DNA of 64,000 bases, taken from positions 124,001 through 188,000 of the forward strand of contig CAJUBJ010000002.1 in NCBI GenBank assembly GCA_910584655.1, in the 5' to 3' direction. The notes under the pieces were generated by a model. It was not told the DNA's origin. It ran no database searches and saw nothing but the letters and a program-made list of their open reading frames with translations. Source of the stretch: an uncultured Bacilli bacterium (lineage in GTDB: Bacteria > Bacillota_I > Bacilli_A > RF39 > UBA660). A program made the translations under genes and the position numbers. Each line of letters starts with the position of its first letter. Position 1 is the first letter of the stretch. Of the stretch, positions 1 to 7,105 are shown one piece after another.

Positions 1-146
1 TATGCATGCTCTTTTATTTTTTCTAAACCTTTTTCATCTATATAAGTAATTTCTTTTTTGTGTAGATGAAATCTTGATCTAAATTTACTTTTACTTAGTT
101 CGTTTAATTTAGTATCAATTATTTTCTTGGCTTTTAGATTAAGCAT
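1..146 (-). CDS. DUF4186 family protein, N-terminal part (gene runs off the left edge)
   Basis: The minus-strand frame opens at ATG 146 and stays open to the window edge, giving 48 residues. It begins MLNLKAKKIIDTKLNELSKS, followed by a 'KFRSRFHL' motif and 'YIDEKGLEKIKEHA'. The KFRSxFHL block and the 'EKGLxxIxxHA' helix are the hallmark I recall for the N-terminus of DUF4186, a small family of unknown function. The upstream AGAG is only a weak Shine-Dalgarno match. The stop codon lies outside the window. The gene starts 27 nt after the stop of the superoxide reductase gene on the same strand, so co-transcription is plausible. No function can be assigned from the sequence. Confidence 0.7.
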   Translation of the reverse strand, partial: MLNLKAKKIIDTKLNELSKSKFRSRFHLHKKEITYIDEKGLEKIKEHA

Positions 147-173
147 TTTCTCTGTACTCTTATAAAAATCTTA

Positions 174-539
174 TTATAGTTCAGTTACCCATAAGCCATG
201 AAGATTACAATATGCGTAGATTTTCATACCTTTTTCATAATCAAAATACACTTCAGGTTCTTCTTCTGGTTTTAAGAAATATTTAACTACTGAATCTTTA
301 TATTCAGCAACTATATATTCTATATAATGTTTTTCTTCCATTGGGTGCTTAACTTCTCCAATACTTACAATTACCATATCATCCTCAATATGACAAAATG
401 GAACATGCTTTTCTTTAGCAGCATCTGTAGTATTAGCTACTATCTCTTTCATATTTACGCCACAACATGTGAAGTTTTGATTTTTACCCTCTATTAATTT
501 TATAATATTTCCACACTTTTCACATTTAAATAATTTCAT
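174..539 (-). CDS. Desulfoferrodoxin-type superoxide reductase
   Basis: Reduces superoxide to hydrogen peroxide in the cytoplasm without releasing oxygen, a typical detoxification enzyme of anaerobes. The 121-residue protein has both iron sites of a 2Fe superoxide reductase. The N-terminal desulforedoxin-like centre has Cys6, Cys9 and the adjacent pair Cys25-Cys26. The catalytic non-haem iron site has His45 (in EKHVP), His65, His71, Cys111 and His114 (in YCNLHGLW). Length matches the family (about 125 residues). The start is supported by GGAGG 7 nt upstream of ATG. It is followed 27 nt later by the DUF4186 gene. The electron donor (rubredoxin or similar) is not in the window. Confidence 0.93.
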   Translation of the reverse strand: MKLFKCEKCGNIIKLIEGKNQNFTCCGVNMKEIVANTTDAAKEKHVPFCHIEDDMVIVSIGEVKHPMEEKHYIEYIVAEYKDSVVKYFLKPEEEPEVYFDYEKGMKIYAYCNLHGLWVTEL

Positions 540-585
540 TTCTATACCTCCATAAATATTTTATCACATTTGAAAAAGATACAAA

Positions 586-1470
586 TTATTTTTTTGTATC
601 TTTGTTTACTTTCATCGGATTAACATGAATTATAGTTAGATATATTTCAGGTATTTTACGTTCAATTTCTCTCTCTAATTTATTTGCAATATCATGACTT
701 TTAAATGTGGAAAGATTACCATCTACAAATATCGAAAAAGAAACTTGGTAAAGGTATCCTACTGGAGTGGCGTTGAAATGATTTATTTTTAAGACTTCAT
801 CATGTCCTTCTATAATTTTCAAAACTTTTTCTTTTGTTTCTATAGAAATGGTTTTATCCATTAGAACATCATAACTGTCTTTAAATATTTTAAAACCTGT
901 ATATACAATCCAAAGAGATATTCCTAACCCAACAATACCATCAATGTATTTGACACGAAATAATGATAATATTGCTGCTATGAGATTAAATAATGTAATA
1001 AGGCAATCATTACGATGATCTTTACTATTGGCTTCAACTAATAAATTGTTATATTTTTTACCTATTTTATTTGTATATATGTATAGAAGCATTTTAGTTA
1101 ATATTGTTACTAAGCAAACGACTACTAACCAAATTGTAAAATTATATTCATTTGTAATAAAAATAGATAACACTGAATCATATAAAATAGTAAGACCTAG
1201 AATAATCATTGTAATGCTTATTAACATTGAATAAATATATTCTGCTTTTCCATGACCTAAATTGTGATCTTCATCTGCTTCTTTGGAAGATACTTTATTG
1301 CCTATAAATGTCATTATGGAACTTAGAATATCTGAGGCACTATTCATTGCATCTGCTATCATTGCTTGACTATTTGATATAAGACCTACTATTATTTTGA
1401 TAATGAATAAGAATATATTGCCTATTACTCCAAAAATGCTTGCTTTGTTTGCTGCTTCAAATCGTTCCAT
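586..1470 (-). CDS. Cation diffusion facilitator (CDF) family metal transporter
   Basis: Integral membrane exporter expected to move divalent cations (Zn, Mn, Fe or Co) out of the cell in exchange for protons. The 294 residues show the CDF layout: about six membrane segments in residues 10-200 and a cytoplasmic C-terminal domain that ends with the usual 'HVNP' strand. Metal-site residues are visible in 'IADAMNSASDIL' (Asp40, Asn43, Asp47) on helix 2 and 'SKDHRNDC' on helix 5, plus the conserved 'HNLGHGKAEY' loop. AGGAG precedes the ATG. The ZIP-type transporter gene lies 38 bp upstream on the same strand, so the two probably form a metal-homeostasis unit. The metal cannot be read from sequence. 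Confidence 0.93.
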   Translation of the reverse strand: MERFEAANKASIFGVIGNIFLFIIKIIVGLISNSQAMIADAMNSASDILSSIMTFIGNKVSSKEADEDHNLGHGKAEYIYSMLISITMIILGLTILYDSVLSIFITNEYNFTIWLVVVCLVTILTKMLLYIYTNKIGKKYNNLLVEANSKDHRNDCLITLFNLIAAILSLFRVKYIDGIVGLGISLWIVYTGFKIFKDSYDVLMDKTISIETKEKVLKIIEGHDEVLKINHFNATPVGYLYQVSFSIFVDGNLSTFKSHDIANKLEREIERKIPEIYLTIIHVNPMKVNKDTKK

Positions 1471-1508
1471 AATAATACTCCTTTATCAGTTTCTACATTA
1501 TATCATAT

Positions 1509-2237
1509 TTAGCCTAATGTAACATCTAAAATCATCATTATTAAGAAGCCTATTAAGAAGCCAATAACATTTGTTTTACTTTCACTATCTGATTCTGGAA
1601 TTAATTCGACTATTGTTACATAAAACATAGCTCCCGCAGCTAATGCTAGTAAGTATGGTAACATTATACTTACAACATTTGTGAATATTATTGTTATAAT
1701 GGCCCCTAGAAGTTCAAATAATGCAGAGACAAATCCATAAAGGAAGGCTTTATTTTTACTATATCCTTTTTTATACAAAGGTAACGATACTATTGTTCCT
1801 TCAGGAAAGTTTTGAATGGCAATACCTATTGCAAGTGCATAACATGCTGCTAAACTTAGGCCTCCTGCTAAATAAGAAGCAAAAGCAATACCTACAGCCA
1901 TTCCTTCGGGGATGTTATGTAGAGTAACGGCGAGCATTATATTATCTATTTTTTCACTTGCTACAATATTTTTCTTTTTTAATATAATATCAATTACATA
2001 AAAGATACATACTCCTATTATCATACCGATTGTTGCTGGTAACCAAACTATTCCTTTTGACATATTCATTGATGGAATTAATAACGACCAAATAGATGCT
2101 GCTACCATAACACCAGCGGCTAGCCCTAAAATTATTCTTTCTAATTTTTTACTTAAATTTTTTTTCAAAAAATATACCATTGTTGAACCTAGCACTGTTC
2201 CAATAAATGGTATAGATATACCAATAATTGTTTCCAT
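1509..2237 (-). CDS. ZIP family divalent metal transporter
   Basis: Predicted importer of zinc or another divalent cation. The 242-residue protein has about eight hydrophobic segments. It carries the ZIP signature on helix 4, 'HNIPEGMAVG' (His-Asn-x-Pro-Glu-Gly), and the matching helix-5 motif 'IQNFPEGTIVSLPLY', which together build the binuclear metal site. A late 'ELIPES' segment is also typical of ZupT-type members. The start is supported by AGAGGAGAA upstream. The neighbouring CDF exporter 38 bp downstream suggests coordinated control of metal levels, but I see no obvious Fur/Zur box. Confidence 0.92.
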   Translation of the reverse strand: METIIGISIPFIGTVLGSTMVYFLKKNLSKKLERIILGLAAGVMVAASIWSLLIPSMNMSKGIVWLPATIGMIIGVCIFYVIDIILKKKNIVASEKIDNIMLAVTLHNIPEGMAVGIAFASYLAGGLSLAACYALAIGIAIQNFPEGTIVSLPLYKKGYSKNKAFLYGFVSALFELLGAIITIIFTNVVSIMLPYLLALAAGAMFYVTIVELIPESDSESKTNVIGFLIGFLIMMILDVTLG

Positions 2238-2286
2238 AAAATTCTCCTCTTTATAGTGTATTCACTCAAAATATTTTGGAAACAAA

Positions 2287-2306
2287 AAAACTTAGAATAA
2301 CTAAGC
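2287..2306 (-). terminator. Rho-independent terminator of the DUF4362 lipoprotein gene
   Basis: On the minus strand, a GCTTAG/CTAAGT hairpin with loop TTATT is followed by a run of seven T. The stem overlaps the stop codon of the lipoprotein gene. Confidence 0.65.
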
Positions 2307-2758
2307 TAATATTTTTCAACTATAGAGTATTGACCATCTTCTGTTTCAAGTTCAATATTTTTTATTTCACGCATTATTATTTTTCCTTCATCATTTTTAT
2401 CTCTAGTATTATCTTCATAAACAATAAATTTTCCTTCTTTATAGTTATATTGAGTTATGAGTGGATCTCCTTCAATTGTATATCTTATGATAGTTAAAAT
2501 ATCCTCTTTGTTAGATGTTGTATTTTCATAAAATTCTTTTATTTTTATATTATTTATTATTTTTCCATCTACTTGATATATTACAAATCCATCTTTTTCA
2601 GCATTTTTTAAGTCATAATCATTTGAAATGTTATATTTATCTATTATTTCATCGTCACTATAAATATTTTTTACTCTATTATCAGACTTTTTACTACAGG
2701 CACATACTAATGATATGATTAAAATAATTGTTGTACATAGATAAACTTTATTCTTCAT
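2306..2758 (-). CDS. DUF4362-like lipoprotein
   Basis: Small exported lipoprotein of 150 residues with a lipoprotein signal peptide: MKNK, a hydrophobic stretch, then the lipobox 'VCAC' with the lipidated Cys about 21 residues in. The mature part contains 'VIYQVDGKIINNIKIKEFYE', a charged segment, 'IRYTIEGDPLI' and 'YNYKEGKFIVYEDNTRD'. This order, with the 'T.EGDPI' strand and a 'Y.DN.RD' segment, is how I recall DUF4362, a family of Bacillota lipoproteins with no known function. I prefer the ATG at 2758 over the one at 2770, because GGTGAA lies at good distance from 2758. Monocistronic, with its own terminator. Confidence 0.7.
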   Translation of the reverse strand: MKNKVYLCTTIILIISLVCACSKKSDNRVKNIYSDDEIIDKYNISNDYDLKNAEKDGFVIYQVDGKIINNIKIKEFYENTTSNKEDILTIIRYTIEGDPLITQYNYKEGKFIVYEDNTRDKNDEGKIIMREIKNIELETEDGQYSIVEKY

Positions 2759-2834
2759 TATTTTCACCATTAATATTATACCACTAAATATAGTTTTTTA
2801 ATCAAAATAAAAGGATTTTTAAGTTTTGATAAAT

Positions 2835-2863
2835 TTGACAGCTAGTGGTGATATTGATAGAAT
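2835..2863 (+). promoter_or_regulatory. SigA-type promoter of the gene at 2890
   Basis: TTGACA at 2835-2840 and TAGAAT at 2858-2863 with a 17-bp spacer. This is a near-consensus vegetative promoter 27 bp before the start codon of the next plus-strand gene. Confidence 0.75.
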
Positions 2864-2889
2864 ATTCTTCGTATTAAAGGGGAATCTAT

Positions 2890-3462
2890 ATGGAATTTAT
2901 AAAAAAACATTTTTTAGGTAAGCTACTTGTAGCTACTCAGGAAGCAGAAGCTGTACGAAAGAATGTACAAAGTGGTACTAAAGAAGCTGGAATTAATATA
3001 AAAATTAATAATCCTGGAGATGGTATTAAAGGTTGTAGCAAAATATTTACGACTATAGTAATTACGGTTTGTTCTGTTGAGGGTTTTAAATTAATTACTT
3101 ATTATGATAAGAAAATTTTAATTCCTGTTTCGAAAGAATTGATTGAAGGTGTAATATTTCCTTATATTGAGGGGGTACTTAATAGTAGAAAGGTTGCTAA
3201 AGTTAGTAATTTTATGGATTCAGATCCTTATTTTGAATCAATTAATAAACCATGCTTAATTTTATCACCTAATATCTTTACAACTGACAGAGTTGTTGTT
3301 ACTACTCCTTTGAATGATTTTGGTTATCTTTCAATTTTAGAAGAAGCTAATAAAAGAGCACTAATTCCTAATGGGGCTTTTATAGAAAGAATGTTGGAAT
3401 TACAAGAAATGTTTCAAAAGGAACCAGAAAAACTTGCTGAAGCGAAGAAGAAGACAAAATAA
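2890..3462 (+). CDS. Conserved-looking hypothetical protein, 190 aa
   Basis: I do not recognise this protein. It is 190 residues and soluble apart from a hydrophobic strand around residues 55-63 ('TTIVITVCSV'). It has a Gly-rich stretch 'NPGDGIKGCSK' near residue 45, a central alpha/beta-looking region and a charged, Lys/Glu-rich C-terminal helix ending in KKKTK. No signal peptide, zinc cluster or nucleotide-binding loop is visible. It has a good promoter (2835-2863), AAAGGGG as ribosome binding site and a strong terminator just after the stop, so it is very likely a real, independently transcribed gene. It converges on the HD-domain gene. Confidence 0.75.
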   Translation: MEFIKKHFLGKLLVATQEAEAVRKNVQSGTKEAGINIKINNPGDGIKGCSKIFTTIVITVCSVEGFKLITYYDKKILIPVSKELIEGVIFPYIEGVLNSRKVAKVSNFMDSDPYFESINKPCLILSPNIFTTDRVVVTTPLNDFGYLSILEEANKRALIPNGAFIERMLELQEMFQKEPEKLAEAKKKTK

Positions 3463-3488
3463 AAATTAGACAAAAGTGTCTAATTTTT
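3461..3488. terminator. Bidirectional Rho-independent terminator between convergent genes
   Basis: A perfect 12-bp stem (3461-3472 with 3477-3488) around the loop AAAG. A/T runs on both sides let it serve the plus-strand gene ending at 3462 and the minus-strand gene ending at 3497. Confidence 0.9.
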
Positions 3489-3496
3489 TTTAGTAA

Positions 3497-4069
3497 TTAA
3501 TCTTCTATTATGTTATTATTACTATCAAATTTAATATTTATTACTTTTCTACTAGCTAAAAAATCACACATATGAACAAATTTTTGTTCTGGAGTTTTGG
3601 GTAAAGGTAAGATTACATCACTATAATCACTAGTATTAAATCTACCCATATGACTTGATATGCAGTCACAAACAAAATTAATATCTTCATTACTAATTTT
3701 TAAGTCTGATGAGTATTTTCTTAAAAATTCGCATGCAATTAGCGGATGATCAAATAAAGTATATTTTGTTTCTATTTCTCCTTTTTTGACTGAATCATGT
3801 AGTAATAAGGCCATAATTATTAAATCTTTTGTATGCTGAGGAAATTTGTAAATACCAAATAATTCATGAGCTATACGAATTGCCGCTTTTGTGTGTCTTA
3901 GCAACCCACCTTCTCCAACTGCATATGATGGATGATATTTTCCTGTACTACTTGCTGCTATCGTAAAGAAATAATCAGGTATTTTTTCTATCATAATATT
4001 TAGAGAATCTCTAATATCTTTATCAATTATATAACTAAGTTCTATTTTAAATATATTTTGTTTATCCAT
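3497..4069 (-). CDS. HD-domain metal-dependent phosphohydrolase
   Basis: Putative cytoplasmic phosphohydrolase of the HD superfamily, 190 residues. The metal-ligand series is visible in order: His in 'GGLLRHTKAA' (about residue 58), the HD pair in 'MALLLHDSVKKG' (about 91-92), a His in 'LFDHPLI', a His in 'ISSHMGRF' and an Asp in 'MCDFLASRK'. The spacing resembles small HD proteins such as YfbR/YqeK-like nucleotidases or phosphodiesterases, but I cannot name the substrate. The start is supported by AGGTGA upstream of the ATG. It is alone on its strand, ends at the shared terminator at 3461-3488 and is 29 bp downstream of the membrane-protein pair. Confidence 0.85.
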   Translation of the reverse strand: MDKQNIFKIELSYIIDKDIRDSLNIMIEKIPDYFFTIAASSTGKYHPSYAVGEGGLLRHTKAAIRIAHELFGIYKFPQHTKDLIIMALLLHDSVKKGEIETKYTLFDHPLIACEFLRKYSSDLKISNEDINFVCDCISSHMGRFNTSDYSDVILPLPKTPEQKFVHMCDFLASRKVINIKFDSNNNIIED

Positions 4070-4098
4070 TTTACTTCACCTGATTAATTATATCATAA

Positions 4099-4746
4099 TT
4101 ATTTTTTTCTTGGGTCCTTTTTGGTTTGACTTTTTTTATATGTTAAGTATATGTCTCCGTCTTCATATCCTTGAGATTTAAAATCTTTAATTGTTTCACT
4201 CATTTTTGTAAGTAATCTATCATCTAAATTATATCTGCTGATATCTTCAGGAGGAAGGATATAACTATCTACTCCTTTTTCAGCATCATAATAACGGAAT
4301 GTTTGAAGGTTGGCTAAATAGTACTCTGTTGCTAGAGTCTCACAACAATCATTTGACATAACACTCAATACTATTTCATTCCATAGATAATAAAATATTT
4401 CTCCTAAAGTTATTAAAAGCGCTAAGATTATTTTTATTATGATATGGATATCTATATTATAAAGTAAGAAAAAACTTAAAAGTCCTCCTACAATAGCTCC
4501 TACTCTTCTAACATACACCATAAAACTTTCTTTGCTTAATTCTATTGAAAAATTTGGTAAATTTTTTTCTGCTTGATCAATCATTCTACTGCGATAAAAA
4601 CCAAGATTTCGATCAGTTAACTTTGATTCTTCTTTCGAACCATCAGCACGAGTTATAATTATTTTGTCATCTTTAACTTCAATATCTGTTATAAAATATT
4701 GTTCCTTATCTTTATCTCCATAAACCATATTCATCATATTAATCAC
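4099..4746 (-). CDS. Membrane protein, paralogue of its upstream neighbour
   Basis: Unknown function. The 215-residue protein has a soluble N-terminal part of about 80 residues beginning 'YFITDIEVKDDKIIITRADG', two adjacent membrane helices (about residues 80-125) and a cytoplasmic tail with 'LATEYYLANLQTFRYYD'. The neighbour at 4739-5374 shows the same plan and similar wording ('LFITKVYLKE', 'EAFLANKDQFKIR'), so the two are tandem paralogues. The frame opens at GTG 4746, overlapping the upstream gene by 8 nt; ATG 4737 or 4734 are alternatives. Translational coupling is likely. The C-terminus is Lys-rich (KKDPRKK). Confidence 0.7.
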   Translation of the reverse strand: MINMMNMVYGDKDKEQYFITDIEVKDDKIIITRADGSKEESKLTDRNLGFYRSRMIDQAEKNLPNFSIELSKESFMVYVRRVGAIVGGLLSFFLLYNIDIHIIIKIILALLITLGEIFYYLWNEIVLSVMSNDCCETLATEYYLANLQTFRYYDAEKGVDSYILPPEDISRYNLDDRLLTKMSETIKDFKSQGYEDGDIYLTYKKSQTKKDPRKK

Positions 4747-5374
4747 TTATTCTCCATTTCTTTTTTAAAGTTGTTGTTGTATTGATACTTTCTTCTTCAC
4801 GTATTTCATCTGTAATTGCACTGCCTAATACCATAACTTCTCTTTTATCTTCTAACGATTCTATTTCTGATAATGTAAGTAAATACCAATCTTCTTCTGT
4901 TTGAGTTATTGGGTCAATAACTCTAATTTTAAATTGATCTTTATTGGCTAAAAATGCTTCAGTTATTGCAAGAACATCTATTAGTCTGCCACATTTTGCA
5001 TTTTCTTTAGTTTTTGCTTTCTGATAAAATATAGAGCATGTAAGAATTATTAAAGAAATAAATAATTTAATAATTCCTGACATATCTAAACTTACTGTTA
5101 AAGCAATTCCTATAATGGCTATTAGTCCTTCAATAAGTTTATGCAAAGCTGCTTTATTGGCTGTAGCAGCTTTTTCGTAAAAAAATTTCTCCTTATAAGT
5201 ATGATATTGATTTTCCATCATTAATAAGGTGGCATTGAAATTATGAATCGTAAAATCGAATTCTTCTTGACGACCACTAGCATATATTACGCCATATTTG
5301 GGGCTTTCTTCTTTTAAATAAACTTTTGTTATAAATAAATCTTTTTCTTGATCTCTAGTTGTTAAATCTATCAT
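4739..5374 (-). CDS. Membrane protein, paralogue of its downstream neighbour
   Basis: Unknown function, 211 residues from ATG 5374. I prefer this to ATG 5380 because AGAGG lies 7 nt upstream of 5374 and only 2 nt from 5380. It has an N-terminal soluble part with 'DLFITKVYLKEESPKYGVIY', two membrane helices around residues 85-130 ('IEGLIAIIGIALTV' and 'LFISLIILTCSIFY') and a tail of about 80 residues. It shares this layout and several motifs with the 4099-4746 product. The two genes overlap and are surely co-transcribed. Both would place most of their mass in the cytoplasm with a short hairpin through the membrane. Confidence 0.7.
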   Translation of the reverse strand: MIDLTTRDQEKDLFITKVYLKEESPKYGVIYASGRQEEFDFTIHNFNATLLMMENQYHTYKEKFFYEKAATANKAALHKLIEGLIAIIGIALTVSLDMSGIIKLFISLIILTCSIFYQKAKTKENAKCGRLIDVLAITEAFLANKDQFKIRVIDPITQTEEDWYLLTLSEIESLEDKREVMVLGSAITDEIREEESINTTTTLKKKWRISD

Positions 5375-5432
5375 ACGCATACCTCTTTCGATTTAAAGTT
5401 TATTGTACTACACTTTTTGATATTTAAGCAAT

Positions 5433-5455
5433 AAAAAAATAGTACATTGTACTAT
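5433..5455 (-). terminator. Rho-independent terminator after the VanZ-like gene
   Basis: A 7-bp stem ATAGTAC/GTACTAT with loop AAT (5439-5455), followed on the minus strand by seven T. It separates the VanZ-like gene from the paralogue pair. Confidence 0.75.
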
Positions 5456-5456
5456 A

Positions 5457-6152
5457 TTAATTTTTTAAATAATTTAGATTTATAAAACTATCTATGTATT
5501 TTTTTATTTTTTTATTGTTTACTATACAATATGTAATAATTGAACCTGTAATATTTAAAATGTAATCGTCTATATCAAAGGATCCACTCATTGTTACCAT
5601 TTGCATCGTTTCAATAAAAAATATAAAAATACTAGTTATAATAAAAAATTTATACCATTTATCCATACTATTAAATAATCTTGGCAAGAATAATGCCAAA
5701 GGTGCAAATGCAAGTAGATTACCAAATATATTATATATAAAATTTAGATTTGATAAATTATTATTTTTTAAAGCCAGTATGTAATTATTAATCGTAGCAA
5801 ATGGAATTATATTAAAATTATTATTTAAATAGTCTTTTATTGTAATTGTATTATTCGAAATAAAGTTCATACTTTGACGTCCAAAATATTGATCAAATAA
5901 AGTCAGATTTAAGAGCATAATTAAATATAGACTAAACCATATCCACATATTTATTTTAGGTAATGTTTTTATTTTATTTAATATAAGAGATCCTATATAC
6001 ATCAATATTATAACAATAAATATTATTTTTAAGCGTTTTATAGGAGATGTAATATTTAAAATAGAAAATTCTAATACAAGATAGTAAACGGCAAATATAA
6101 ATGCTATGAAGTAATTAGTAATACCAAATATTTTACGAATTTTTTCTTCCAT
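5457..6152 (-). CDS. VanZ-like family membrane protein
   Basis: Integral membrane protein of 231 residues with about six hydrophobic segments. The second half has the VanZ-like pattern: 'NIIPFATI' after a polar loop, 'NIFGNLLAFAPLALFLP', then 'FFIETMQMVTMSGSFDIDD' and 'LNITGSIITY'. In this family the Asn-hairpin and the 'ETxQ...FDxDD' segments are conserved. VanZ gives low-level teicoplanin resistance in enterococci, but most family members have no known role, so no resistance phenotype should be inferred. AGGGAG lies 7 nt before the ATG. It is directly downstream of the structured RNA but separated from it by that RNA's terminator. Confidence 0.88.
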   Translation of the reverse strand: MEEKIRKIFGITNYFIAFIFAVYYLVLEFSILNITSPIKRLKIIFIVIILMYIGSLILNKIKTLPKINMWIWFSLYLIMLLNLTLFDQYFGRQSMNFISNNTITIKDYLNNNFNIIPFATINNYILALKNNNLSNLNFIYNIFGNLLAFAPLALFLPRLFNSMDKWYKFFIITSIFIFFIETMQMVTMSGSFDIDDYILNITGSIITYCIVNNKKIKKYIDSFINLNYLKN

Positions 6153-6192
6153 ATTAACACTCCCTCACTTTATTTCTTAGTACAAATAAATC

Positions 6193-6228
6193 AAAAAAGA
6201 CCTAGGGCTGTCACCGAAGGTCTTTTTT
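6193..6228 (-). terminator. Rho-independent terminator of the structured RNA
   Basis: An 11-bp perfect stem (6193-6203 with 6218-6228) around a 14-nt loop, ending in six T on the minus strand. It ends the transcript that starts near 6659 and isolates it from the VanZ-like gene. Confidence 0.9.
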
Positions 6229-6659
6229 ATGTGGACTACATTATATCCGAGTAAACTGACAGGAATACCAAACATAACGCCCTTTGATTTAAAAATAAAA
6301 TCCACACTTGTACGTACTACTTAATAGCCCAAAGACTAAACGCACAAAGTTATAATGAAGTCGAATTTAGCAGTTCGATGATTCACCATATGATATAAGT
6401 TATTCATATGTATTAGTATTAAATTTCATTTATAGCTACTAAAATAGTATCTTTCACCTATTTTAGTAGGTTGAAATGCATTGTAATATGTCTATACATA
6501 ATACCACATATCAACAAAATAAATGCAACTCAATACTAATACGAATCATTATAACCATTCGGCTATAATCAGAACCTGATAGCATCTTAACAATTAAGTC
6601 AGATATCTATCAGATTCCACAGAAAGCTTATATCGCTCTGTACTCTTTACTATTAAGTG
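6193..6659 (-). ncRNA. Large structured non-coding RNA candidate, class not identified
   Basis: No plausible ORF lies on either strand, yet the region has a strong promoter, a strong terminator and nested complementary segments. On the minus strand these are: a 7-bp stem 6613-6607/6582-6576 with a further CTTAA/TTAAG hairpin inside it; a 9-bp stem 6569-6561/6556-6548 with tetraloop GAAT; a 7-bp helix GATTC-type 6549-6543/6384-6378 that encloses an 11-bp helix 6542-6532/6420-6410; inside that, a perfect 12-bp hairpin 6469-6458/6447-6436; a 7-bp hairpin 6410-6404/6393-6387; and near the 3' end a TGTGGA/TCCACA closure 6306-6301/6235-6230. I find no RNase P 'GAGGAAAGTCC', no tmRNA acceptor/tag and no T-box core. 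Size and layering recall large ornate RNAs (OLE, ROOL, GOLLD), but I cannot match it to any of them. It may be a new class. Confidence 0.75.
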
Positions 6660-6664
6660 ATTTA

Positions 6665-6693
6665 ATTATAATATTTATTTTCAACTTCGTCAA
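6665..6693 (-). promoter_or_regulatory. SigA-type promoter of the structured RNA
   Basis: On the minus strand, TTGACG (6693-6688) and consensus TATAAT (6670-6665) with a 17-bp spacer. Predicted start near 6659. It lies in the gap after the 103-aa gene, so the RNA has its own transcription unit. Confidence 0.85.
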
Positions 6694-6721
6694 TAGTTTT
6701 TTTAAAATTTTTTAAATTTTT

Positions 6722-7033
6722 TTATTTATAATTTTCTAGTTCTTCTTCTCTTAAATCTTTTAATTTACTTTTTACTAATAGAATTAATTCCATTGATGCA
6801 TTAACTTTAGGTAAAACTAGTAAACTATCTTGTAATTTTGTTTTCAATGGTAAATCTTTTTCTATCATGCTTGCTTCTTCTTCATAATTAATATTATTTT
6901 CCTTATTTTCTTCTAAAAATTCTCTAATATATTTTTCAATATCTTTTAAAACATACTCTTTTAATTCATAGTTATCCATTTCTGCTATTCCATAATATGC
7001 ACCAACTAAATATCTAAATGTATCTAATAACAT
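6722..7033 (-). CDS. Small helical hypothetical protein, 103 aa
   Basis: I do not recognise this protein. It is 103 residues, acidic and almost entirely helical by composition, with 'YLVGAYYGIAEMDNYELKEY' near the N-terminus and a Lys/Glu-rich C-terminus (KLKDLREEELENYK). There are no cysteines, no signal peptide and no membrane helix. GGTG lies 6 nt before the ATG. It ends 29 bp before the -35 box of the structured RNA on the same strand. Whether the two are functionally connected is unknown; an RNA-binding role is only a guess. Confidence 0.65.
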   Translation of the reverse strand: MLLDTFRYLVGAYYGIAEMDNYELKEYVLKDIEKYIREFLEENKENNINYEEEASMIEKDLPLKTKLQDSLLVLPKVNASMELILLVKSKLKDLREEELENYK

Positions 7034-7105
7034 AATTACACCAACCTTTTAAAAATTATATCATAACTTATATTATAATATGATATACTATTTTATGGTG
7101 ATATT

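Noticed and set aside
5457..6152. VanZ-like protein as a glycopeptide-resistance gene
   Set aside because: No vanH/A/X or vanR/S nearby; VanZ-like proteins are common and mostly unrelated to resistance.
6193..6659. Structured RNA as RNase P RNA, tmRNA, T-box leader or 6S RNA
   Set aside because: No GAGGAAAGTCC or ACAGAA-type RNase P core, no tmRNA acceptor stem or CCA end, no T-box GGTGG/ACCGCG element; too long for 6S; and its own terminator separates it from the downstream gene.
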